Shown: in pieces, positions 51,514 to 63,315 of the stretch
Layout: every line of letters starts with the position of its first letter
Numbering within the stretch: the stretch's first letter is position 1
Source of the DNA: Paracyclopina nana
Lineage: Eukaryota; Arthropoda; Copepoda; Cyclopoida; Cyclopettidae
Length of the DNA stretch: 64,000 nt
Assembly (NCBI GenBank): GCA_019096065.1
Contig: JAGUCH010000008.1
Location: forward strand, 1,493,001-1,557,000
Direction of reading: 5' to 3'
Program-made: the position numbers and the translations under genes
The notes under the pieces: model-generated
What the model was told of the DNA's origin: nothing
Database searches by the model: none
What the model saw: the letters and a program-made list of their open reading frames with translations, nothing else

Positions 51514-54500
51514 TCATGATTTTTTCAATGTGATGAGCAATGATAAACCCAAGAGTGAAATGCTGGAGATTTTTCCTTTGTTTGAAGAGCTTTTCCATTC
51601 CATATCAGTGATGTAAGAGGGTTCTGAAAAATAAGAATATTTTTATGTGGTTAAAATCATTTTTTCAGCTTTAAGAAAAATTTCAATTCTCAATAGCTGC
51701 CAATTGTGAAGCCTGAAAGGTTCAAGCACTTTTGGCAGTTGATGTTGACTCACCTAAAGATTCTGTATAAGTCTAAAAAGTTTACAAAAATAAAACATAG
51801 AATTGAAATTCAGTTTGGGTCACTGAATGACAAATTGAAAGATAGTAACCAAGCCTCCTAACTTCATGCATTGTTTTGCAAAGCTGATTTGCCAATTTTT
51901 TAAAAACATCGTCAAAATAATAATTATGTGAGTTGGAATGCTTAGGACTTAGTTGAGGCTTTAAGCCTTATAGAGTGTCCTTTTGAGGCCTCAATTCAGC
52001 CTTTGGAAGGAAGAAAGTTGCTTTGAAATCCACTAGCATGCCATTTAAAGCAGTTGACATTTTTCTTGCTTTGATGCCACCAAAGCCAAGCCACCATAGC
52101 TGCAATGTTTTCATTTCATCTCTTATGCAAAGAGGATAAAGCACCAGCCCCTTCACAGCATTTTACATATCCACAGTGGATTCCAAGGCAAGCAAAAAAT
52201 GCTTCAGCTAATCAAGAAAGCAAGGGAAAAATCTTGAGATGGATGCTAGCTGCTTAAATTAAGTTGCAGAAAGCAAAAAAAGTTGGCCAAATTGGCTTGA
52301 TTGACTTTGCTAGTAAGCTTTGATTGGATTCACCATTTCCCTAGACAACATGATCCCAGCTGTAGTATACAAACATCCAAACTTTCAGAGTCTTGCCTTC
52401 AATCAAGAACTTTGCCCTTATTCTTCCTGCCCAATTTTAGGCCTTTTTTAGTTGACTCAATTGCTGGATGTACTTTTAAAAATTTTTGGGCTTGGCTCAT
52501 TATGTTTTGAGTTGATAAGTGGCTGACATTTTGGCCAAGTGATTTAAAATGAAGTTATGACTGATAAAATATTTGCCATGATATTACATATTTTTTTCTG
52601 CAAAATGTTGGTGATATCATATTCATGTGAAAGCTGAAAGCCGTTTTGAGTTGGGCCTAATTTTGGACCTGCCAGAGAGAATCTCATTTAGGTCTTTTTG
52701 AAGTCACTTTTTCCAATTTGGCCTGGTGATGGTGAAATATATGCTACAGAGTGGAAGCTCACCTTTTTTGCCAGTGTAGAAGTGAAAAATTCTGCTGGCT
52801 TCACTCCAGCCAAATTGGTTTCTGGCTTGAACCAGGCATTCGTATTCGGCATCCGTGCTCAAATTTGTCACCTCATAGGTCATTTTGTGATTGAAGCCAA
52901 CATTCTGAGCATCACCAGGGATGATCACATTGGTCCAATCACCACCACCTTGCAATAAATTGTGCCCATCGTTCATCTGGAATTAGAAAATGTATCCAAA
53001 TGTATCCACCAGGTTGAAAATGCCTGCAGAGTGAAAGGATGAATACCAACAACATTACTAGATACATTCCTGGTACATCTACCACAACTAGCTGGAAATA
53101 GCTTCATCATATTACACTGTGGATCAATCACCCATAATGTGAACCCTCACATCATGAAAGGCTTCTTCATACACTCAATAACATTAAGCCTTTCATCTCA
53201 TTCTGTAGCTTTGTTCAGCCGTATTCTTTTATGTATTTCAAAATTAATACACTCAAACTAGGCAAAAGAACCATTACAAAAAATTACATATTCTAATCAC
53301 CTAAGAACTCATGCATATGATAAATATTAGAAAGTTGGCTTAGCTACCTCAATTCAATTTGAAGGCCTAAATTGATAGTAAAAACTGGCCAAACTGTGAT
53401 AAATGAAGTGAGTGAATGAGGGCTTTCTAACCCTTTTATAATAGTATTGGCATGTATTGTAAGGTAGTAGTATAAAGTATGAAGCTGAAGAAGGCCTTGA
53501 GCACTTCTACCACTGCATGTAGAAGTAGTTCTTTGAGGGCCCTTGAATATGATACTGCAGCAAATATCTGTGGAGGAGAATGGTAGCCCTGAATTTCAGA
53601 AGTCAGCAAGGCATCATTACAAAGCTTGCATGTTGTACAAGGATCATTTTCTGCCTCTTTTTCTCCACTTCTCAAGCTGCAGCTGATGATAGCACACATC
53701 CACAAAAAGGAGGTAGTGGTAGTACATTGTAGATTGGCACAAAGAAAGGGAAGATTTGTGCTGAGAGCAACAAAAAAGAAGCTGAGAATCCAGAACAGAT
53801 TTGGGCAAGATAATAAAACCATTGGGCCTTGCTTCAGGACACAAATAAAAACATACACAAGCTGTTTGAGGTGTGTGTGTGTGGATAAAATACTCCCTTT
53901 AAGCTTTGACCTTGGTTTTTGCATGGGATCTTACTTAGCCTTTTTGGCATGAGAACAACAGAGGAGACTTTTGGGGCTTTGGCAGTTGGAGAGATTTGCT
54001 CATTATCAGAGGTGTCATTCATCAACCAGAACCTTTTATTATGGAGCCAACATTTGTCATCCAAAAAAGTGTGCTACACCATTAGCAGTACATCTAGGCC
54101 TCACTTAGCTGATCTCTTAGGAAATCTTGTCGCAAAGAAGCATTAACCTTGATCATTCAATTTCAGTATGGGACACTGAATTCCAAATTGAGAGAAAACA
54201 ACTAAGTCTCATTCTTTGGTCAATTGTTTTGTAAAAGCAGCCCTCTCAAAAAATGGTGACAGAACAGGGAAATATGTAATGTTGCTGAATGAGAAAGCAT
54301 ATAGATGAGCATCACTGATCAAAATCTGGAATGAGGACAAGCTAATGGATCTTGTGATTGGCTTTGTACTAGTTTCAATTCACAAGAGAGGCAACAAAGT
54401 TGGGAATAGAGCACTTGATGAAACCTGAGCTCCTTTACTTGATGTAACAAGTTTTGAAACATCTTTTATTCATTAGCCTCCTTCTTCTTTGGCTCAGCTT

Positions 54501-57500
54501 TTTTTCTACAAAGGAGCCCACTTTACTATGCACACACACATCCAATTTATGGCTGTAAGTGGCTGCAAACCAAAACATGGAAACTTTCACCATGTAGTCA
54601 ACATCAAGACTTCTTCTTAATGATTTGACTGATGAGGTAACTTGCAAAAAAATCTACCACAACCATAAAGCTTCAAATTGTTCCAAATTTATTAGCAAAT
54701 AATGGCTTGATTAGACACCAAACGATAATAACATTGCTCTTGAGAGCCTTTTTGGGATTTTACTTCACATCGACATTTTCCCTTACTATTGGTCAAAATA
54801 TCCAGGATAAGATATTCTTGAGAGGTATGAATGTCATGTCAAAGCTTGGCCATGAAGTGGAATCTTTTCAAGGCAAAGTTCTCAAGTGCCAAGTTTTGGC
54901 ACTTTTACACTGCAATAATGACCCTTGGGGACTACTTTAATGGTACACCCTTTGGCTAGCACGTTCAGCATTTTAGCACCTTTCATTGCTTTGCGATTGC
55001 TTGGTCAGGAATTGGGGTCTTTTTGCTCCACACTTTTTTGTGTCTGACTTGGGGGGTGGACACAATGGGGACAAGTTTAATGGGACACCAGGGAGGATTT
55101 TTGTTCACTGTGATGGCCAAGATGGATGAGATGAATCTCAGGAAGCTGGCTGAGATGAAAAAGACTGCAATTTTAGGCAAAAAACTCCACATGGAGTAAT
55201 GCACAATTGCCAACTTCTGCTGCTGCCTCCTTAGATTATTTGGACCAGGATTCCTTAGAGAAAAAATACAACAGAAGAGCCAGCCACAGCCACAAGAAAG
55301 CTCTCAATAACAGAATAGGATCTATTGTTGTTAGGGAGCATCAAAATTCAGGCCAATTTGGCCATGGCTCAGTGGCTGTGAGCTTCCACCAAAAAAAGAT
55401 GAAAGGCAAATTAACAAGAGTTATCATCATCAGCTCACCAACTCATGTGGACGTGCAATTGTCTAAGAAAGGAGCAATTCAGCTGTATGTTATGGGAAAA
55501 TGTTGATGTGAAGCAAAATTGTAAAAAGGCTTTCAAGAGCAATAATATTATCTCTTGTTGTGCAATCAAGCCATTTTTTGCCATAAAATCTGGAGAAAAT
55601 TTGAGCATAGCGATTAATTTCAATGGACTCAGCCAAACATTGGTCAAATAATTTCACAGATGAGAAGGGCCTTCCCAGAGCACATGACCTCATTTTCACA
55701 GAAGAAAATAATAAATTTTCATTGCTGTTAGCCTAATTGACCATAATTAGGAGAGAGAGAGCTAAATGATCTTATGGCCATTTTGTGGTATAAAATAATC
55801 CCTAGCTACTTTCCATAGCATGTTCACTAAGCTCTTTCTTCTTGTGAAATAAATCAAGTATGCTAATTGATCTATTCATCATCTTTAAGGAACTTTTCCA
55901 AAGACTAATTAATATTCAAATTGCTTCAATGATTTTGCACTTGTAGCCACAACTTTTTCTTGCTTATTATCTTCTTCCATACACAATATATTGGAGGTTA
56001 TGTTGAGTTATAGCTCTCCAAAGTTTTCCAGACAATAACAGATTGCCCCTAACAACAACCTACAGAATGAAGTGGTAAAAAACCTACCAACCCCCTCTAC
56101 AGAGTGTCCAGAAATACATTTGGTTGGCTTTTAAGCTATTTAGACCTTAACTTGCTTCTTTGCTTTTGAATAAGTTTTTCAAACTGATAAGAGAAGTGAT
56201 TTTTGAACTTTTTTGAAAACTTGAAATGCTAAGTATTCTCAAAGAAACATTTAAAAGTCACCATTTACATATTCATAACTTTTATGACACTTATATGCTC
56301 ATGAATATTATACAGCTTTTGCTAATTTCACTGAGTGCTTAGTGAAAAGAGTAGGTTATTTTTGGAAGTGTTCCAGTGCCCATTTTGTAAAAATAAGTCA
56401 TTCTTTTATCTCGATACAGTGATTTAGTGGATACACTGTATTCTTTGAAGTAATGTGAAGTAACATGGAACATCACGCATGTGTCTACTGTTGGTGAAAG
56501 CAATCCATAATGTCTGAGAAATCCTCTACAGGCTTCAATGATTGATGAGCCCTAACCAGATTTTCTTCAAAACCTAAATCTGTAATGGTTCTCACAGGAG
56601 GGAGGGAAATACAGCATTGCTAGCTGTATTTTGCAGCCAGCAATTTTTTGTAGTCTCACTACAAAGTTAAATTGAGAACAAAGGAAATTAACCAATTTGG
56701 CCACTATGCTACAGCTGTTTTTTTGATGAACATGTGTGATGTTGAGTAATTGGTATGCTGACAAAGTAGTGGAGCTTTTTGCTCCCTTGCAGACTTGCTA
56801 CCACTATGTGAACCCACATCTAGTAGAGACTCACAGTCAATGTATACCATTTTTTGGCCAGGCTTTGCCACTGTGAGTCAGAAGTGTTACACATAGCAGC
56901 TGACCTTTCCCCTGGAGTGATTCATCAATTCACCAACCCCTTATACACAAAAGGAGAAGACCAAATTATACAGTGTTCATCACCATTGCATTGTTGAGCA
57001 CCTCCCACAACAATCCCCAAAAGTGGCTATTTTTTGTCAGCTGCTTCATTATTATTATGTCAGACAAAGATTTTTTTTGCCCTGCAAAAATCCAGTAGGA
57101 ATCTGTGCATAAATTGTTGCTTCTGTGGCATGAGCCAATATTGGAAAAGCAAAACTCCCATGGGACTGCAGATTCAGGCCAGAGTCTCTTTGAACCTGAA
57201 AATTTGTGCTTTCAGGTAATTAAGATGGATTTTCTGCTCTCCTAGAGGAACTAAATTTCCTTGACCAAAAGATATCTCAGTTGGGGCTTTCGCAAAGCTC
57301 CCCCTCTACCTCACTTGTAATGGCAGTGATTTATAGGTCAATTGTAATATCACAAGAGTAAATGGAGGCTCAAGGAATTGAAACATCATCCCACCACACA
57401 CCCATTGTTCTTTTCTATCCGGGTCTTCATGTTGCAATTTAACGACACATTAAGTATTTGAGTATCGATACAATTTTTTTGGCTAGGCCACTTTTTCAAA

Positions 57501-60098
57501 ACAACAAAGACAGTAATGAGACTCGGTTGTATTCTCAAAATTTGGTTTTCAGTCACCAATACTGAAAATGAATTATCAAAGTTAACGCTTTTGAACATTA
57601 AGCTTGTCGATAAAAGGCTTTTACACATAAAACTGTATTGCTTTCAATTAGGTTGGGCTTATTCAAGGTGATGTTTGCTTTGGTGTCAATATGAGCATAT
57701 ACATTATGTGTTTTAAATATGTTTGCTTTTGAGGCTAGCATTACTTCAGTAATGAACCACCCTTTTTATGCCTTGCTCAGACAGCTAGTTCCATTTACTC
57801 AATCTTCAGTGTCTACAATGATGTAATTGAGAAATGTTCTCCCTTTTTTTGGAGGAGCTCAAATGCTCTTAAAACAAAGAGCTGGTTGCTGCCACTGAAG
57901 ATCTTGTAACGTGGTGGTGTAATTTGATCCCACAAACCACTCAATTGCTTTCTACCAGTCTTCTAGTTGGCACATATCTGAGAAAACCACCAAGGAATTT
58001 GCATAATGCTAGAGGAACCAAGTTTAATTGCTATTTTGCTAAGCTCATCTGATGATTTCCAGATTTGCATTTCATCAGTGCTTTCCAATCTTGCTGCAAT
58101 TGGAGTTGAAATGTAGTAGCATAATATAGTGTAGATGAACTTGGCTTTAAATGGCTGAAGTTTAGCCTGTACATAGAGAGAGTCATATAATAATGAAGTC
58201 AAGGTTGACATTATCCATGTTAGGTTGGCTCTCCCTAGGGACTTGCAAAGATGATGGCCAAAGTCAATGGCCTTGGATTTCCTTTCCTCCCCCAAAATAG
58301 GTTTATTAGGTTTGTTGACACTTTTCATTTGCATGAATACATAATATCATTGTAGTCACTTGCTTTCCAAAATCTGCATTCAATTACATGGATTTTCAAC
58401 TAGGCTTTGGACCTCTAAATCGAAATTGTAATGGTAAGAAAAAATTATTTTGGATGTGAAGGGCAATATTTTGTATGCAACACAGCAATAATAGCACAAC
58501 ACTTGCATAAACAATAGAGCTGTCCAAACAAAGTTATATACCTTTTTATGCATATTATGCTCTGCTCAGCACAGGGAGAAAAGCCATGTCAAGGTGCTTT
58601 CTTTCTCCCCAGTAGATTACATAAAGCACTACAGCTTGAAGGAGATCACATTCACGTACTTAATATGAATACAGAATAAAGAGTGTATTTTGAGTGGTGT
58701 GTGCTATTGGGTTGGGCAGCTGTATTGCTGTATTGTGACACGTTTTGCCATCAGCCTCGAAGAAAACGTTGAGCATTCGTGTGGGACATTGATGGATAAC
58801 CACTGAACATGCATGAATACGACAAACCTAATACAGTCACTTGATACTTGGACGACAAATGGCCCCTATTGTTTCCTGAGTAGCGACAAATACACCTTCT
58901 TCGGGCTTTCTTGCTCACTTGGTTGTAAGTGTTCAGAAATTCACTGCTATCTCTATCTCTAAGACTGCTCACTTACACCCAAATGAACTAGAAAGCAAAT
59001 GAAAGGTTCTTTGGTTGAAAATGTATTTAAGGAAACTTAGCCAAAAAAAACCTGTCCAATGGATACAAAGTGAATTATTTTGGCAAGATTTGTCACAAAC
59101 GATTTCACAGCTCATCAATTGAGTGAAGCCATGAACCAGCAAGCTGGGATGGAGATCCTTGTCACATTACAGACAAAAGCCTGCTGGGATTACGTACAAT
59201 ACTTCTATATGCCCTGATAGTGGAGCGCTCTGTCAATGGATATGGAATAATCTCTTCTCTTCTCCTTTTATTGTAGCATGGCCAACTTCTCTTTTGAAAC
59301 GCCTTTCTTTCCGTACCAGATACATATAAAATACACCAGCTGTTGCCTGATTACACAGCTTGAAATAATTGACCACACCTCTAGAGCGGTGTCTTTTTTA
59401 GCCACTGGTGTCATTACACACTTCATATAACAATTGCTAGGTCACACACACTCACTGCACTGCAGCAAAACCATTACAAGGCTTGGTACATATGTCTACT
59501 ACTTATTAGAAATATCCAAGTAAGTGGCCAAATATAGTGTAGAAGTATTCCTTCTATGTGACAACAGATGATTCTTCATAATACATCTCAAGGTTGCTGT
59601 ATTCTGTAATAGTATAGTATCCCAGATTCCCTGGGTACATTTGCATACCCACAGCCTGCCTATCATCTACAATGGGTAAAATACATCTTAAAATAATGTA
59701 TCCCACTGTCTGACTCCCCAGAACACATTCAAAATACATGTGAACTTTTTCGAAAAAAGTACAACTACATTTTATGGCCTTGTCAGCACACAGTGTGTGC
59801 TTATTGTGATCTATGGGATAATGTCAGCCAATACAGGATACAGCTGTACTACATTTAGTAGGATGTCTGGCTACTTGTGGAGAATTTCGTAAATTACATT
59901 TCTTGTGGCATATCATGAAAAAAGTTTTCTCATCTTACCTTGTGATAGGGCTGTATTTGCCGATACAGCAGCCTGTATTCCTGTATCGGTGAGTAAGAGT
60001 CCACAGTCCACAATAACAAGTAATGACTACGACCTCCAGCATCAGGAGAACTACGGAATACAGCTGGAGTGGGGCGACCATGGACCTCAATATGTTTC
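51514..60098 (-). CDS. 3' half of a GPI-anchored Ig/FN3 cell-adhesion molecule (Klingon/DIP-like)
   Basis: Four minus-strand exons, 60098-59939, 52976-52763, 51762-51754 and 51623-51514, join in phase (0, 1, 1). The first two encode one fibronectin III domain split by a 7-kb intron: HYLLLWTVDSYSPIQEYRLL in the first, then MTYEVTNLSTDAEYECLVQA and RNQFGWSEASRIFHFYTGK. The third is a 9-nt microexon (AATCTTTAG). The last exon encodes DMEWKSSSNKGKISSISLLG LSLLITLKKS-like sequence: a small-residue region followed by a short hydrophobic end, typical of a GPI signal. FN3 with this SYSPIxEYRLLYR and YECxVQARNxxGWSEAS wording is characteristic of arthropod Ig-superfamily adhesion proteins such as Klingon. 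The Ig domains should be encoded upstream, to the right, probably outside the window. Confidence 0.75.
51805..51890 (+). repeat. family B interspersed repeat, copy 4 (short)
   Basis: It starts gaaattcagtttgggtcactg and then has aaattgaaag. In an intron of the Ig/FN3 gene. Confidence 0.5.
54155..54260 (+). repeat. family B interspersed repeat, copy 5
   Basis: Landmarks tttcagtatgggacactgaa, ccaaattgagagaa, caactaagtctcatt and attgttttgtaaa. Confidence 0.65.
54680..54795 (-). repeat. family A interspersed repeat, copy 9
   Basis: The reverse complement has tcgatgtgaagtaaaat, aaaaaggctctcaagagcaa, tgttattatcgtttggtg and taatcaagccattatttgc. It is very close to the copy at 55500. Confidence 0.7.
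55500..55615 (+). repeat. family A interspersed repeat, copy 10
   Basis: Landmarks tgatgtgaagcaaaattg, aaaaaggctttcaagagcaa, taatattatctcttgttgtg, caatcaagccattttttgcc and aaatctggagaaaatttgag. This is close to the inferred consensus. Confidence 0.7.
57455..57575 (-). repeat. family B interspersed repeat, copy 6
   Basis: Plus-strand order tatcgatacaatttttttgg, gtaatgagactcggttgt, tttggttttcagtcacc. It ends in a tatcgata motif shared with copy 8. Confidence 0.65.
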
Positions 60099-60149
60099 CT
60101 GTAATTGAACGTATTCTCAAGCCTTGACATAAGGAAGTAGCTTACTGCA

Positions 60150-60255
60150 TAATTAAAATTCAGTATCGGAGACTGAAAACCAAATTGAACATTTTCAATA
60201 AAGTCTCATTTTTTTGGCTAGTTCTTTTGTCAGAATCATCATGTCAAAAAAAGTG
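60150..60255 (+). repeat. family B interspersed repeat, copy 7
   Basis: Landmarks aaaattcagtatcggagactg, aaccaaattga, ataaagtctcatttttttgg and atgtcaaaaaaagtg. Confidence 0.65.
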
Positions 60256-62960
60256 TCATGGAACACAAGGAAAAATGTCGTCAAATGGTAGTAATACATT
60301 TGCTTCCGATACATTATGAGGTAACACATTTCAAAAATCTTTGCATGTCAAATCTTTATTGCATGTCATTTGTATGATGAAAGACTCAATGTGCAATGAT
60401 GTTGTTCACTTGCACGCAATTGCTTTTAACTTTACTTTTTTTTACCACAGGGTCACATGTTTCTGTACTCGGATACATGTAAAATACATTGCCAGCAATC
60501 TTGCAGATAACCGAGAAATACAGGAAGTTGTGCTGTAGCAATGCTGTAGTAAATAAATGAATACTAAATCACAATTTGATGGTGTCTCATGAGAGACAAT
60601 GCTGAATTTTGAAGCACCCTGTGCCATTTTCCCCCCTTTCCTCATGACTCTAGATGACTGTAGTAAATGGTAAACCACCACAACTACACATAAACATGTA
60701 TTCAAAGGGGAAGAAGAGCTGTTTTGCTAGTTTAATTATCCCCCTGGGCTAACTTTTGATGTGAAATCCCTGGAAGAATCCATGTCCACGCTAAGTGGAA
60801 AGAATGCCAAACATGCACTTTTTCTCAACTTAACTGCTGAAGGTCTATTTTCCAACATTTTTGAAAGGCTTTTGTCTTGATCCTTTGAAAGGGGATGATA
60901 CAATTTCAACCCCTTCCAGCCCTCATTTTTGTAAACTACAACAAGCCCAGAAAAATAAATCTTGTGTGTCAACCTTTTCTTCTAGTTGGACACCAAAACG
61001 AAAAACTTTGGGACATGGACTTGACAGCCAGCAAAAGTATTTTTTTTCTCCTTCTAAAATTTGCTTGTCTGGAAATATAACACTAGGCTATTTATGCTGC
61101 AGTAGTTGGAATTAGCTGCAAAATGGTAGTGGCCCCCTTTTTTGTTCAAGATTTTCTTGGCCAATTTGGGGGCAAACCTTTCAATCTTCCCTTGGGGATG
61201 GCAGCTTTTTTGCCATGCTCTGGTGACAACAAGTAATCAGTTTCAGTGTTCTTAATTTATGTGTCAGTCTCTTTTATAAAAGATTGTGATGGTCAGTATT
61301 TATTCTGGCCCACACTTCCTCTATTTTATGACCTAGATGTTTTTTTTTTTCATTTCAGCCAAAACTTGAAAGGTTTTCCAGGATGGAAAAGATAGCAGGC
61401 AAAGCAAAAAAATCATTTCAAGTACCAAGTAACACATCAGAATTTGGTGTTTTAATGGAAGATTGAAGCATTTAGCTGTGCTTACATGGATCCATGTAAA
61501 ATGGTGATCATAATCACACACCCTCATCGAGTCACCTTACAAAAAGCGTTCTTTAAACCTAAATCACATGGATGATATCATATCATTGAAGGGATTGTGT
61601 ATGACCGTGAAAAAAGGGTCCTTGGATGTGTGCTCACGTCTCACTTGCAATATCAAGGCAATGGTAGTGTAACATGGATGGATATATTGACACTCAGTCC
61701 GGATCATCATTATGAGGAGGAGCAGAACATGGGGCCATAAATGTTATGAGGGACTCGTGTTTGTGCAAGGTAAAGTTCCCTATTACACACTCTTGATGAT
61801 GTTCCATCGCACTAGGGACGGTTGGGTCATAAAAAATGTCTGAACTGCTCATTGCGAGCCAATGAGGCTTTCTGTTGCTTTTCAACTCGCCTTGCAGGTT
61901 GGGCCCAGAGTGCCACTATTTTGCTTTCCAGCCCATAACATAGCTTGTGTGGCCCATAGGGTGACAAGCACAATTGTGGCAATCTGAGATAACCCTTGGA
62001 AGCGAGTTGAACAGCAGTAAAAAGCATGTTGACTGCACATTGTGCAGAATGGACAATAAAAGATCACAACCATCGACAAAGCAGGGATGAGGTCAAGTTG
62101 GGCTGAATTAGTAATAAGATGCACACACACAGCTATACAACAACTGCCCCTAGCTGAGCTTTTTCCATTGAATATTAATGCCGATGCACTTACTGTACTA
62201 GTGTGCTTCCACACTAGCAGTACCTTTTGTTTGGATTATCTTGCCAAAACCTCAGATGGATGTAAGCACGGCAGACCACAACCGCTGTGTTTTTCAGATG
62301 ATTGTTCTATTTTTGCCTGTTGATTGGATCACTTGAAAACATGGATCCATGTAAAAACAGCCAAATGCTCCAACTTGCCATTATTACACCAATGTCTGTA
62401 TTGCCACTTGGTACTCGATAACAAAAGACTTTTCTCGTCAAAATACCTACTCATTTGCCAGCACTCAGTAAGTACATGGCAATAGCATATTTTGTATTGA
62501 TCCACTTTTGCATTGAGTAATACCAGGCTTTTATTTTGATAAATGATGTCTGGTAAATTATTCATTTTCACAGAGCTTTCCATTGGGTCACCATAGACAG
62601 ATTGTCCCCTATAATACTACTAAAACAACCCTTTCCCTAGTTGTCATCCATGCTATTGCCATAGACAGAGAATGTAAAAGGGGTTTATTAGAGGGCATAA
62701 AAACCTTCTTTTTGCTGCAATGCAGACTTTATTAGCCTACAAATCCTACATGCTACTACAGCACTATCTCTTCTCATATAGACAGATTGTCACCTAAAGA
62801 ATTCTCCACTTTTTTTGGATGGAAAAAAGTGGAGTTTCTGTGTAGTATTTTTCTCAGTGGGAGAAGTTGTAATAAGGAAAGTTGCTGCTGCTGCTGCATA
62901 ATAATAACTTTGCCTTTTTCTGTCAAGGTGAAAGCCATAAACTCTTCTTACTTACTCCAG

Positions 62961-63036
62961 AGTTTGCCAGGAAACGGAAGGAGAAGCAGAAGAAGCAGTT
63001 TGGAAGTGGTGGCAAAAAACATGCCATGGCTTAACC
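62961..63036 (+). other. possible basic terminal exon
   Basis: After a TTACTCCAG acceptor the frame reads FARKRKEKQKKQFGSGGKKH and stops at TAA 63034-63036. The Lys-rich tail with GSGGKKH resembles ends of nucleolar or ribosome-biogenesis proteins, but no upstream exon was found. Confidence 0.2.
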
Positions 63037-63164
63037 AAATTGCTGTTGACATTGGTAAAAAACAACAGGACAATCAATCTTAACCCAACAACTCACAATT
63101 GTTGCTGTTTTGCCTTGAAAGCGTCCCTTTTAACTATTGATATCACATCCTCATTAAAGGCGTA

Positions 63165-63315
63165 TGTATTTTATCGATACTTTGATTTTTGACGTTCATA
63201 AATACTTTTTGTCCATGTGACTTCATCAAAACAATTACAAAAGTAATGAGAGCTCATCATTGTCTTCTCAATTGGCTTTCATTTTCAGAAACTGAATCCA
63301 AATTGAAAAGTCAAA
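63165..63315 (-). repeat. family B interspersed repeat, copy 8
   Basis: Plus-strand order tatcgatactttg, acaattacaaaagtaatgag, tctcaattggctttcatttt, cagaaactgaatcc. Full-length relative to copies 3 and 6. Confidence 0.6.

Larger units (their letters stand above)
53000..59930 (-). other. 7-kb intron of the Ig/FN3 gene
   Basis: No additional exon of this gene was found between 52977 and 59938. It holds family A copies (54680, 55500) and family B copies (54155, 57455) and several unconvincing open frames, including 99 codons from TTG at 55207. Confidence 0.5.

Noticed and set aside
55207-55506. 99-codon plus-strand ORF inside the long Ig/FN3 intron
   Set aside because: TTG start and no motif; overlaps the start of a family A repeat.
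61485-62352. Two copies of acatggatccatgt
   Set aside because: Only a short palindrome seen twice; no surrounding similarity that would support an element.
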